This document shows positions 32,731 to 40,732 of a stretch of 64,000 nt of DNA, one piece after another. How positions within the stretch are numbered: position 1 is the first letter of the stretch; each line of letters opens with the position of its first letter. A program made the position numbers and the translations under genes. The stretch lies in assembly GCA_035532035.1 (NCBI GenBank), contig DATKRS010000011.1, positions 108,259 through 172,258 on the forward strand. The letters are read 5' to 3'. A model generated the notes under the pieces. It was not told where the DNA came from. It saw only the letters and a list, made by a program, of their open reading frames with translations, and did no database searches. Origin of the DNA: Candidatus Dormiibacterota bacterium. GTDB lineage: Bacteria; Vulcanimicrobiota; Vulcanimicrobiia; Vulcanimicrobiales; Vulcanimicrobiaceae.

Positions 32731-32826
32731 TCAGCAGGCGAGGCAACGGATGTGCGCCGCATCATTTGCGTACTTACGAATCGCGCGATCCCGCGTGTCA
32801 AGATGGTCATATATTATGGCTGTCAT
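32731..32826 (-). CDS. 31-codon frame coupled to flhA; possible truncated sigma-28 start
   Basis: ATG 32826 overlaps the flhA stop (ATGA) like the other junctions in this operon, and the frame ends at TGA 32733-32731. The product starts MTAIIYDHLDTRDRAIRKYA and ends HIRCLAC. The pattern Y-x-x-x-x-TRD-x-A-(I/L)R followed by (I/V)R-x-LA resembles the N-terminus of FliA-type sigma factors, commonly encoded after flhA. It stops after 31 codons and uses AT-richer codons than its neighbours, so it may be a remnant truncated where the TonB/integrase segment joined. Tentative. Confidence 0.35.
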   Translation of the reverse strand: MTAIIYDHLDTRDRAIRKYANDAAHIRCLAC

Positions 32827-34865
32827 ATCGGAAGTTGACTGGGCGCACAAGCATCGAGGCGTACGACCTCCGCGGGCTCGAGAGCGAGCTCCGGCGGAAG
32901 CTCGTTGTACGCGAAGACCTCTACCCACAAGCCCGAGCGCAGCAGTAAATCTGCGAGCAGCGGCCGCAGCGCAGCCGTGCAGACGACGGCTGCGCGCTCG
33001 CGCGGCACGCGCGCGGCGTACGTCTCGATCCGCTCGCGTAGGCGAAGTGCTGCGTCGGCGTCGAGCGCCTCCGTGCCCGACCAACCCTGCAACAGCGAGC
33101 GCTCGAGCGCGGGATCGAGCAAGAGCGGCTGGAGTCCGCGCGCGCGGCGGCGCAGCAGATCGGGAACGACGCTGCGGCGTGCCGCCTCCGCCAGCTCCGC
33201 CGGATCGCGCGAGCCGCATGCGATCATCGCTTCGAGCACGCCGATAGGATCGCGCGGCCACGCGCGTTCGCGCAACAGCGCCAAGAATGCGCGATGCACG
33301 CAGGCAAGCGGCAGCGCTTCTCCGCCGATCTCCTTCACCACCGCCGGCGCGCGCAGCTTCAGGTGCTCGAGCAACGTCTGCAGCTCTTGCCTACCGAAAA
33401 GGTCGCTTGCGTGCGTGCGCGCGACTTCGGCGACGTGCGAGCCCAGAATCGAAATCGGGTCGAAGACGAGCGCGCCCGCCTCGACGAGGCGTTCGCGCGA
33501 CGCGGGCTCGATCCACGCCGCCGGCAAGCCGTAGACCGGCTCCGCCTCCAGCGTGCAGCCCAGGCGCGAAAGGCGATCGCCGTCGGCAACGGCGAGCAGT
33601 CGCTCGAGGTCGAGCGATCCCGAGCCGGCGGGGCGGTCGCGGACGAGAACCGCGTACGTCCGCGTCGCGAGCTCGACGTTGTCGCGCAGGCGCACGCCGG
33701 GAAGCACGAGTCCGATCTCCGCTGCGAGCCCGCGGCGCACCTCGCCGACGCGATCGAGCAATGCGTCGCAGAGCGGCTGCGTCAAGAGCCGCAAAAGCTC
33801 CTCACCGAACTCGATCGCGATCGCATCGACGCCGACGAGCCCGAGCGCAAGCTCCGGGCGCCGCAGCGCGCGCCGGTTCGCCGCTTCTTCCTGCGCGCGG
33901 GCCAGCCGCGCGCGATCGGCGCGCGCGCGCTGCGCGAGATGCGCGGCGGCGAATGCGCTTGCGCCGAGCGCGAAGAAGAGCGCGTGCGGCAACGCCGGCA
34001 CGAGCGCGAGAGCGAGCAGCAGGCCTCCGGCTCCGCGCAGCACGTCCGGGCGTGCCAGCATCTGCGCGGCCAAGTCGGCGCCGAGCGCGCCTTCGGCGGC
34101 GACGCGCGTCACCATCATGCCCATGCCGGTCGAGATGAGGAACGCGGGCAACGTCGTGACGAGCGCGTTGCCGATGGAGAGCAGCGCGTACGTGTGCAAC
34201 GCGTCGGCGGGCGACATCGCGTGATATGCGATGCCGACGACGAGTCCGCCGGCGAGGTTCAGCGCCACGATGACGAGCGCGGCGATCGCATCGCCTTTGA
34301 CGAACTTTCCCGCGCCGTCCATCGCGCCGTAGAAATCGGCCTCCCGCTGCACCACCTCCCGCTTCGCGCGCGCTGCGTCCGCATCGAGCAAGCCGGCGTG
34401 CACGTCCGCGTCGACGGCCATCTGCTTGCCGGGCATCGCGTCGAGCGTGAAGCGCGCCGCCACTTCTGCGACGCGCTGCGAGCCGCTCGCGATCACGACG
34501 AACTGAATGGTCACGAGGATCGCAAAAACGATGATGCCGACGACGAGGTTGCCGCGAACGACGAACTCGCCGAAGGCGGGAATGACCGCGCCGACCGCTC
34601 CCGGGATCTCGCCTTGCGTCAAGATGAGCCGCGTCGCTGAGACGTCGAGGGCGAGCCGAAAGAGCGTCGCAACCAAGAGCGCCGGAGCAAATGCCGAGAA
34701 CTCGAGCGGATCCTCGACCGTGACCGAGAGCAGCAGCACGAGCGCCGAGCCGAAGATGTTGATACCGAGCAGCAGATCGAGCAGCCAGGGCGGCAACGGC
34801 ACGATGAGGATCGCGACGATCGCGAGCAGCATCGCCGCAAATGCGTAGACGCTCAGGCGGTTCAT
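32823..34865 (-). CDS. flhA: Flagellar export apparatus protein FlhA
   Basis: A 680-residue FlhA. The N-terminal half has about eight TMs with family segments LLDLLLGINIFGSALVLLLS, LFRLALDVSATRLIL, TLDAMPGKQMAVDAD and FLISTGMGMMVTR. The C-terminal cytosolic half forms the nonameric ring that hands over substrates; LPGVRLRDNVELATRTYAV matches the conserved region before it. Normal length. ATG 34865 overlaps the flhB stop (ATGA). Last large gene of the operon. Confidence 0.95.
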   Translation of the reverse strand: MNRLSVYAFAAMLLAIVAILIVPLPPWLLDLLLGINIFGSALVLLLSVTVEDPLEFSAFAPALLVATLFRLALDVSATRLILTQGEIPGAVGAVIPAFGEFVVRGNLVVGIIVFAILVTIQFVVIASGSQRVAEVAARFTLDAMPGKQMAVDADVHAGLLDADAARAKREVVQREADFYGAMDGAGKFVKGDAIAALVIVALNLAGGLVVGIAYHAMSPADALHTYALLSIGNALVTTLPAFLISTGMGMMVTRVAAEGALGADLAAQMLARPDVLRGAGGLLLALALVPALPHALFFALGASAFAAAHLAQRARADRARLARAQEEAANRRALRRPELALGLVGVDAIAIEFGEELLRLLTQPLCDALLDRVGEVRRGLAAEIGLVLPGVRLRDNVELATRTYAVLVRDRPAGSGSLDLERLLAVADGDRLSRLGCTLEAEPVYGLPAAWIEPASRERLVEAGALVFDPISILGSHVAEVARTHASDLFGRQELQTLLEHLKLRAPAVVKEIGGEALPLACVHRAFLALLRERAWPRDPIGVLEAMIACGSRDPAELAEAARRSVVPDLLRRRARGLQPLLLDPALERSLLQGWSGTEALDADAALRLRERIETYAARVPRERAAVVCTAALRPLLADLLLRSGLWVEVFAYNELPPELALEPAEVVRLDACAPSQLPI

Positions 34866-35869
34866 CGTTCGAGCGCGCCCGAACGCGCGAGCGCGACGAC
34901 GACCTCAGCCACCGCGACGTAGCAAGCGGCGGGAATCGGCGCACCGGCTCTGCCGCCGGCAAACAGGGCGCGCGCGAGCGCGGCGTTCTCGATCACCGGC
35001 ACGCGCCAACGCGCGGCCGCTTCGCGCACGCGCAGCGCCGCCGCTTCCCGCGCGCGCACGAGCACGACGGGAACGGGAATTCCCGGCGGAGCGTAGGCGA
35101 GCGCGACCGCGACGTGCGTGGGGTTCGCAACGACGAACGCGGCGCTGCGCACCTCGGCGATCGCTCCGCGCAGCAGCGTCTTGTGGTGCGAGCGGCGCCG
35201 GCCGCGCGCGTGCGGGTCTCCGTCCTGTTCCTTGACCTCGCGCTTGAGCTCGTCGAGGCTCATGCGCAGTTTGCGCAACCACGCTGCGCGCACGAGCGCA
35301 TACTCGGCCCCGGCGAAGAGCAGGCCGACGGCGCACGCGGCAAACAGCGTGCGACGAACGCCGCCCGCAGCCGCCGCGGCGACGCCGAGCATGCCGCCCG
35401 CGCTCGCCGAAGCGACGATCGCATGCGCGACGGCGGGAGCGATCGCGGCGATCGCCGCCGCAAAGGCGACCATCGCCCGCAGCGCGTGGGCCGGCGTCTC
35501 GCGCGACGCGATACGGCGCACGCCCTCGAACGGGTCCAGACGCTCGGGCTTGAGCGCGATTCCCGTAACGCGCAGTCCGCCGCCCTGCAACGCCCCGGCG
35601 AGTGCGGCAAAGGCGGCTGCTGCCGTCGCCGGCACCATGGCCAGCGCGAGTGCGGCGGCCTCTTCGTGGAGGGCCGGCTTGCCGCGAGCCGCAGCGAAGA
35701 GCGCGCGTTGTGCGAGCGCTCCGATCGGCGCCGCGACGGCGCACGCAGCTATGCCGCCCGCGCCGAACGCCGCCGCGGCGACGAGCTCCGGCGAGCGCGC
35801 CACGTTGCCCTCGCGGCGCGCTTTCGCAATCCGCGCGGGCGTTGGATCGAGCGGTTTTTCGTCGCTCAC
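34862..35869 (-). CDS. flhB: Flagellar export switch protein FlhB
   Basis: A 335-residue FlhB, the autocleaving switch that changes export from rod/hook to later substrates. The start SDEKPLDPTPARIAKARREG matches the family (K-x-x-x-PTP-x-[KR]-x-x-x-A-[KR]). Four TM helices follow, then the cytosolic domain with the NPTH cleavage motif (FVVANPTHVAVALAY). GTG 35869 overlaps the fliR stop (GTGA). The retained NPTH implies a working specificity switch, expected only if hook-like substrates exist. Confidence 0.94.
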   Translation of the reverse strand: MSDEKPLDPTPARIAKARREGNVARSPELVAAAAFGAGGIAACAVAAPIGALAQRALFAAARGKPALHEEAAALALAMVPATAAAAFAALAGALQGGGLRVTGIALKPERLDPFEGVRRIASRETPAHALRAMVAFAAAIAAIAPAVAHAIVASASAGGMLGVAAAAAGGVRRTLFAACAVGLLFAGAEYALVRAAWLRKLRMSLDELKREVKEQDGDPHARGRRRSHHKTLLRGAIAEVRSAAFVVANPTHVAVALAYAPPGIPVPVVLVRAREAAALRVREAAARWRVPVIENAALARALFAGGRAGAPIPAACYVAVAEVVVALARSGALER

Positions 35870-36564
35870 GGCGAGGGAAAGATCGGCGCGAGACGCGCGG
35901 CAATCGCCGGGAGACCGAGTACGCACGCGACGAGCGCAACGCCGAAGACGAGCGGAAACGAGAGCGTCAGGCTACCGAAACGCGGAATCGTTCGGGAGAG
36001 CGCGCCGAGCGCAAACTGCGCCATGAAGCCCGCGGCAATCGCCGGCGCCGCGATCGCGAGCGCCGCACGCGGGAGCAGCGTTGCGACGGCGGACGCATAC
36101 GCCGTCCAGGCGTGCTGATCGGGCAGCGCTCCAGGCGGCAGCCGCACGAAGCTTCCAGCGAACGCCGCAATCACGGGCCGGTACGCACCCAAGAGAAAGA
36201 ACGCAGCCGTGAACGCGAGCGACCAGATGCGTCCGAACCCGCTCGGCGCAACGAGCTGAATGCTCGGCGCGATCGCCTTGACGCCGACGTAATCGTCGAT
36301 GGCACGTCCGGCGGCGTAGGCCGCGTCGTAGAGCACGCTCGCGCCCGTGCCGATCGCGCTCCCGATGACGAACTCGAGCGCGACGCCTGCGGCAAGCGCG
36401 GCGCCGTCCGCGCTCGCCGCGTGGACTGCCGGTAGGAGTGCGATCGTGAGGAAGAGGGCCAGTGCCACGCGCGCCGCGGGCGGAACGCCCGGATACGAGA
36501 TTCCCGGTGCCCGGAACGCGAAGCCGGCGCAGCGCGCAAAGACGAGCGGCGCGGCCGCGGTCAT
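35866..36564 (-). CDS. fliR: Flagellar export protein FliR
   Basis: A 232-residue membrane protein of the export gate. About five to six hydrophobic segments are visible, with the pattern GFAFRAPGISYPGVPPAARV at the start, GASVLYDAAYAAGRAIDD in the middle and PLVFGVALVACVLGLPAIA near the end. ATG 36564 overlaps the fliQ stop (ATGA); the longer open frame is rejected. Assembles with FliP and FliQ. Confidence 0.88.
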   Translation of the reverse strand: MTAAAPLVFARCAGFAFRAPGISYPGVPPAARVALALFLTIALLPAVHAASADGAALAAGVALEFVIGSAIGTGASVLYDAAYAAGRAIDDYVGVKAIAPSIQLVAPSGFGRIWSLAFTAAFFLLGAYRPVIAAFAGSFVRLPPGALPDQHAWTAYASAVATLLPRAALAIAAPAIAAGFMAQFALGALSRTIPRFGSLTLSFPLVFGVALVACVLGLPAIAARLAPIFPSP

Positions 36565-36827
36565 CCGCGCACGATCGCCGGGAGCGCGGCCAGCGCGTCG
36601 CTGAAGAGCCGCGCGCACAACCGCAAGCCGAAGCCGCCGAAGAGCGCAACCGCGATGCCCACGGCGATCAGTTTGGGCAGCAACGAGATCGTCTGCTCCT
36701 GGATCTGCGTCGCGGCTTGCGCGATCGCGATCGCCGCGCCCACGCCGGCCGCGATCGCGACCGCCGGCAGAGCGAGAATCGCCGTCACGACGAGCATCTC
36801 GCGCAACAGCGCGTCGAAAGCATCCAC
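36561..36827 (-). CDS. fliQ: Flagellar export protein FliQ
   Basis: An 88-residue two-TM protein. ATQIQEQTISLLPKLIAVGIA matches the highly conserved QIQEQTLxFxPK segment of FliQ. The stop overlaps fliR. A 34-base gap separates it from metF upstream. Confidence 0.93.
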   Translation of the reverse strand: MDAFDALLREMLVVTAILALPAVAIAAGVGAAIAIAQAATQIQEQTISLLPKLIAVGIAVALFGGFGLRLCARLFSDALAALPAIVRG

Positions 36828-36861
36828 ACGCCGATGCTATCGGGCGGCGATTGCCGCGATA

Positions 36862-37767
36862 TTATGGAATGGTGTGCGGAGAAAAGTCCGGGCGCCAGGC
36901 GCTCGCGGCGAGCATGCCGGAGACGATCGCTCGCGTTGCCGGCGAGCGGTTGAGGGTGTAGAAATGAATGCCCGGTGCGCCGCGCCGCAGTAACTCGAGC
37001 GCCTGCATCGACGCGTACGCGACGCCGAGATCCTCGACGGCGCGCTCGTCGCCGCGGCGCAGCTCCATCGCAGCCCTGAGCTTCGGCGGAATCGTCGCAC
37101 CGCACATCGCGACGAAGCGCGTGATCTGCTCGTAGTTCGTGACCGGCATCAGGCCCGGAACGATCGGTACCGCGATGCCTGCCGCGCGCGCGCTCTCGAC
37201 GAACGCATAGAATGCGTCGTTGTCGAAGAACAGCTGCGAGATCAGGAACTCCGCACCGGCCTGCACCTTCTCACGAAGGCGATCGAGGTCGCGCTGCGCG
37301 GTCTCGGCTTCGACGTGCGTCTCCGGATAGCACGCGGCGCCGACGCAGAAATCGTAGTTCCGATGCAGCATCGCGATCAGCTCGGTCGCATGCGCGAACC
37401 CGCCCGGCGGCGGCGAGAATGCCGCTTCGCCTCGCGGCGGATCGCCGCGCAGCGCGAGCACGTTTTCGATGCCCGCGCGCGCGAGGTCGTCGAAGACCGA
37501 ACGCAGCTCCGCGCGCGTCGAGCCGACGCACGTCACGTGCGCGAGGACGGTCAGGTCGAGCTCGCGCTGGATGCGCTTCGCGAGTTCGATCGTGCGCGCG
37601 CGCGACGATCCGCCGGCGCCGTACGTGATCGAGACGAACGCGGGGTGCAGAGGCCGCAGCGTCTCGATGGACGCAAAGAGCCGCTCCACGCCGTCGTCGT
37701 CTTTCGGCGGAAAGAACTCGAACGAGAAGAACGGCCGCATCGTCGCGAGCGCCTGCGATATCCTCAC
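36862..37767 (-). CDS. metF: Methylenetetrahydrofolate reductase, inserted within the flagellar operon
   Basis: A 301-residue FAD-dependent reductase producing 5-methyl-THF for methionine synthesis. TIM-barrel motifs: FFSFEFFPPKDDDG with the catalytic Glu, FVSITYGAGGSSRARTIE, LAHVTCVGSTRAEL, NVLALRGDPPRGE, FLISQLFFDNDAFY and PGLMPVTNYEQI. GTG 37767 is chosen; ATG 37740 is possible, and the longer frame is rejected. It lies between fliP and fliQ on the same strand, with gaps of 10 and 34 bases, so it is probably cotranscribed with the export genes though unrelated to them. Confidence 0.92.
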   Translation of the reverse strand: MRISQALATMRPFFSFEFFPPKDDDGVERLFASIETLRPLHPAFVSITYGAGGSSRARTIELAKRIQRELDLTVLAHVTCVGSTRAELRSVFDDLARAGIENVLALRGDPPRGEAAFSPPPGGFAHATELIAMLHRNYDFCVGAACYPETHVEAETAQRDLDRLREKVQAGAEFLISQLFFDNDAFYAFVESARAAGIAVPIVPGLMPVTNYEQITRFVAMCGATIPPKLRAAMELRRGDERAVEDLGVAYASMQALELLRRGAPGIHFYTLNRSPATRAIVSGMLAASAWRPDFSPHTIP

Positions 37768-37777
37768 GCCGCAGGTC

Positions 37778-38434
37778 TTACCGAAAACTCGTCGCGACGC
37801 CTCCGCAGACGAGCGCCCAGCCATCGACCATGACGAAGAGCAGCAACTTGACCGGCAGCGAGACGACGGGCGGGCTCAGCATGACCATGCCCAGGCCCAT
37901 GAGGATCGAGGCCACGGCAAGATCGATCGCGACGAAGGGCAGATAGAGCGCGAAGCCGATTGCAAAGCCGCTTCGCAGCTCGCCGACGGCGAATGCCGCG
38001 AGGAGCACGGTGATGGGCGCGCGCTCAGGTGGCTGGCCAGTACGGCCGGCGATGCGCTCGAAGAGCGCGATGTCCGCAACGTGCGCTTGGCGCAGCATGA
38101 ATGCGCGCAGCGGCTGCACGGCGCGCAGCAGCGCTTGCGACTGCGTGATGCGCCCGCGCGCGTACGGCGCGACGGCGGCGCTCTGGATCGCGCGCAGCGT
38201 CGGCGCCATCACGACCAGGGTGAGGACGAGCGCGAGCCCCGTAAGTGCCGCGTTCGGCGGCACCGCGGAGGCACCGATCGCCGAACGTACGAGCGAGAGC
38301 ACGACCGCAATGCGCACGAACGACGTGCACATGACGAGCAAAAACGGCGCGAGCCCGAGCAACGTCAACATCACGAGAACGTCGACGGGCGTTCCCGCGT
38401 GCGTGCGCGACGCGAGCGCGAGCCAGTCGCTCAC
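37778..38434 (-). CDS. fliP: Flagellar export protein FliP
   Basis: A 218-residue FliP without the long cleavable N-terminus of many homologues. Family segments: LVMCTSFVRIAVVLSLVRSA, PNAALTGLALVLTLVVMAPT, GFAIGFALYLPFVAIDLAVA, SILMGLGMVMLSPPVVSLP and KLLLFVMVDGWAL at the end. GTG 38434 overlaps the fliN stop (GTGA). Forms the export gate with FliQ and FliR. Confidence 0.94.
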   Translation of the reverse strand: MSDWLALASRTHAGTPVDVLVMLTLLGLAPFLLVMCTSFVRIAVVLSLVRSAIGASAVPPNAALTGLALVLTLVVMAPTLRAIQSAAVAPYARGRITQSQALLRAVQPLRAFMLRQAHVADIALFERIAGRTGQPPERAPITVLLAAFAVGELRSGFAIGFALYLPFVAIDLAVASILMGLGMVMLSPPVVSLPVKLLLFVMVDGWALVCGGVATSFR

Positions 38435-38682
38435 GCGCAGACGACCTCGGTGATGCGCACGCCGAACCGTCCGTCGACCGCAACGATCTCGCCACGCGCG
38501 ATCACGGCGCCGCCGACGAGAACGTCGACCGGCGCGTCCGCCGCGCGGTCGAGCTCGACGACGGCTCCCTCGCCCAGCTCGAGCAGCTCCGCGAGCTTCA
38601 TTCTGCGGCCTCCGAGCACGGCCACGAGATCGAGAGGAACCGCCCGCAACGCGTCGAGCTCGGTGCGCTCTTCGCCCTGCAT
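38431..38682 (-). CDS. fliN: Flagellar C-ring protein FliN (short form)
   Basis: An 83-residue SpoA-domain protein: AVPLDLVAVLGGRRMKLAEL, LGEGAVVELDRAADAPVDVL and AVDGRFGVRITEV follow the FliN pattern closely. It is essentially the SpoA domain alone. ATG 38682 shares a base with the stop of the FliM-like gene (TGATG). Together they would form a C-ring or sorting platform. Confidence 0.9.
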   Translation of the reverse strand: MQGEERTELDALRAVPLDLVAVLGGRRMKLAELLELGEGAVVELDRAADAPVDVLVGGAVIARGEIVAVDGRFGVRITEVVCA

Positions 38683-39434
38683 CACGCGCGCCGGTGGACG
38701 CGAAAGGCGTACCGGCGCAACCGCACGCCGCACGTACCGCGCGCGCAGACCGCTCCGTTGGCGCGCAGGACGCACTGCGCCGAGCGCGCGACGAGCACGT
38801 CGCCGGGGCGCAGCGCGGCGACGGCCTCTGCGGCAATCGCTGCAAGCCGAAGCTCCGCGCGGGCGTCGATGCGTGCCTTGCGCACGAGCGCGGCGTCGAT
38901 GCGCTTCGTCGTGGTCGGCAGCGGCTCGCGCGAGAGCGCGATGCCGATGCACAGCGGCGCCGGTGCGACGAGATGCAGCTCGAAGTACGTCGCTGCATCG
39001 ATCGCCTGCGAAGACTCGTCGAGCTGCGTTTCGCCGCAGACGGGAGCCAGCGTCGGAACGATCGCAGCGATCGCACGGCGCGTGATCTCCGCTTCTATGC
39101 GCGAGAGTGCGCCCTGCGGCGCGTCGCGCGGCATCTCCCCGAAGAGTAACGCCGCGAGTGCGCGCGCCTCCGCAGCGCGCAGCACGATCGCCGCGTCGGC
39201 AAGGGTACCGCGCGCGACGTACACGTGCGCGTCGCGAAGAATCGCGTTCCACGCGTCAGCGCGCGGAATCGCCGGTGGCCACAGGCGAAGGTCGACCTCG
39301 CTGCCGCAGAGCGCGCCGATACGCTCGCGCATCGCGTTGGCGACGACGCACGCGGCGCTCACGGACACGATCGAGCGCTCCTCGAAGCGCGCGGCGCAAA
39401 CGCGCTGCGCTCCGGCAAAGGCGAGATACTTCAC
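38682..39434 (-). CDS. FliM-like C-ring protein without the CheY-binding start
   Basis: A 250-residue protein placed directly before fliN. A CheC/FliM-like middle (EARALAALLFGEMPRDAPQG, RIEAEITRRAIAAIVPTLAP) precedes a C-terminal SpoA-like domain (AEAVAALRPGDVLVARSAQ). Typical FliM is ~320-350 residues and begins with a CheY-binding LSQ-x-EIDALL motif; none is seen here (MKYLAFAGAQRVCAARFEER). Either a divergent FliM or an SctQ-like ring protein. Starts with GTG overlapping the previous stop. Confidence 0.65.
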   Translation of the reverse strand: MKYLAFAGAQRVCAARFEERSIVSVSAACVVANAMRERIGALCGSEVDLRLWPPAIPRADAWNAILRDAHVYVARGTLADAAIVLRAAEARALAALLFGEMPRDAPQGALSRIEAEITRRAIAAIVPTLAPVCGETQLDESSQAIDAATYFELHLVAPAPLCIGIALSREPLPTTTKRIDAALVRKARIDARAELRLAAIAAEAVAALRPGDVLVARSAQCVLRANGAVCARGTCGVRLRRYAFRVHRRA

Positions 39435-40138
39435 TTGACGAGATCGATCGCCGACTTTTCGGCGCCGTACTGCGCGCGAAAGGCTGCCTGCATCGCGTCG
39501 AGCTGGCGATAGGCGATGCGCAAGCGATCGACGCTGCTGTCGACGTCGACGCCGCTGCTCTCGCGCCGCATCGGCGCCACCGGCGCGAACGAGCCGTCGC
39601 CGGGGACGCCGACGTGCGGCGTGATGCCGGGAGGAGCCGTCGCGCCGTCACCGTCGGGCTGCAGCCGCGTCCCGGCGGCAAAGCGCGCGAGCGCGAGACG
39701 TCCGGCGACGACGGACTGTGCCTGAACGGAACCCGTGCGCGGATCGATGACGCGCCGCTCGTACATTAGGGCACCGTTCGCGTCCAGGTGCACTGCGCGC
39801 GCGCGCCCTAGCGAGAGATCGACCGGATCGATCGCGATCGGCTCGAGAACGCCGCGGCGGGTAGCGCCCAGAACGGGCCTGCCGTCGGGCGCACAGAGCC
39901 TGCCGTCGCGCAGGACGAAGGAGCCGCCCCGGGTGTAGCGCGCTTCACCGGCTTCGCCGCGCTCGATGAAGTACGCGCCGTCAGGCGCGGCGACCGAGAG
40001 CGGATCGATCGTCGGAAAGCTCGTCTCGTCCCGCCCGGCGTCGTCGAAGATCGGCGGCGCGCCCGGCGTGAACGCATGGCGGACGTCGGCTGCGCGCTGT
40101 TCGACGCGATCGATCGCAGCGCTCACGACAGGGCTCAC
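39431..40138 (-). CDS. Flagellar rod/hook family protein (FlgF/FlgG-like)
   Basis: A 235-residue rod/hook-type protein. The central part DGAYFIERGEAGEARYTRGG then FVLRDGRLCAPDGRPVLG is the FlgE/F/G signature (F-x-R-x-G-x-F-x-x-[DN]-x-x-G-x-LV). The C-terminus (VDRLRIAYRQLDAMQAAFRA) is helical, as in axial proteins. The usual N-terminal SGL/ASNVAN motif is poor. GTG 40138 overlaps the stop of the gene upstream (GTGA). Which rod protein it replaces cannot be told. Confidence 0.7.
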   Translation of the reverse strand: MSPVVSAAIDRVEQRAADVRHAFTPGAPPIFDDAGRDETSFPTIDPLSVAAPDGAYFIERGEAGEARYTRGGSFVLRDGRLCAPDGRPVLGATRRGVLEPIAIDPVDLSLGRARAVHLDANGALMYERRVIDPRTGSVQAQSVVAGRLALARFAAGTRLQPDGDGATAPPGITPHVGVPGDGSFAPVAPMRRESSGVDVDSSVDRLRIAYRQLDAMQAAFRAQYGAEKSAIDLVK

Positions 40139-40698
40139 GTGCACGGCGCACCGGCCTTCGTACGAGCCTCGAGTGCGATACCGCGCCGGGCGAGCGCGTA
40201 GCGCGCCTCTGCGAGCGCTCGTGCGACGTGACGTTCGACGGCGCGCGGACAGATCGCGACGATCCGCGCGCGCGATCCGTCGACCTGGAGCGTGAGGTGC
40301 ACGCGCGCGCGTTCGCCGGCAAGCACGATGCTCGCGCGGCGCGGCACGCGGCGCACGGCGAAGCGCCGCTCGATACGCCGCGCGAGCTGCGAAGGTCGCC
40401 GGCGTTCTAGAAGCGTTTCACTCTTTCCAAGTCCGGGCTCTTCCAAGACGCGTTCTCGAGAGGGAGCAGCCGTCGTGACGTTGCGCGCGTGTGGGCACCC
40501 CGGAGCCGAGCGTAAAGATGACGCAGCGAGGCGGAGGGGCGTCCCGCTCGCGCAACGCCGCCGGGAACCCTTTGAAACGCTGCGTCCCTGTGAGAGGCCG
40601 AGCGCCGAGAACCATGCTTGCGAGAGCGCGCGCCGGTCGATCGCAGCGAGCGGAGCGCAGAGAACGGAGAACTCGAGCGGTTGCGTGAGCGTCGTCAT
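40135..40698 (-). CDS. Flagellar-cluster protein, FliK C-terminus-like
   Basis: A 187-residue protein between fliI and the rod-type gene. The first two thirds are low-complexity, rich in Arg, Ser and Pro. The last ~55 residues (ARVHLTLQVDGSRARIVAI, then ARALAEARYALARRGIALEA) follow the spacing of the hook-length control domain of FliK (strand, strand, helix, GIxLE). That would fit a substrate-switch partner of FlhB. The similarity is by eye only. ATG 40698 is one of three close candidates. Confidence 0.45.
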   Translation of the reverse strand: MTTLTQPLEFSVLCAPLAAIDRRALSQAWFSALGLSQGRSVSKGSRRRCASGTPLRLAASSLRSAPGCPHARNVTTAAPSRERVLEEPGLGKSETLLERRRPSQLARRIERRFAVRRVPRRASIVLAGERARVHLTLQVDGSRARIVAICPRAVERHVARALAEARYALARRGIALEARTKAGAPCT

Positions 40699-40732
40699 GC
40701 ACCCATCATGCGGCAAGGAGATGGCCCTCGCG

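Noticed and set aside
37469..39085. 538-codon plus-strand frame over metF and fliP
   Set aside because: Low-complexity Arg/Ser composition and full overlap with convincing fliP and metF genes on the other strand.
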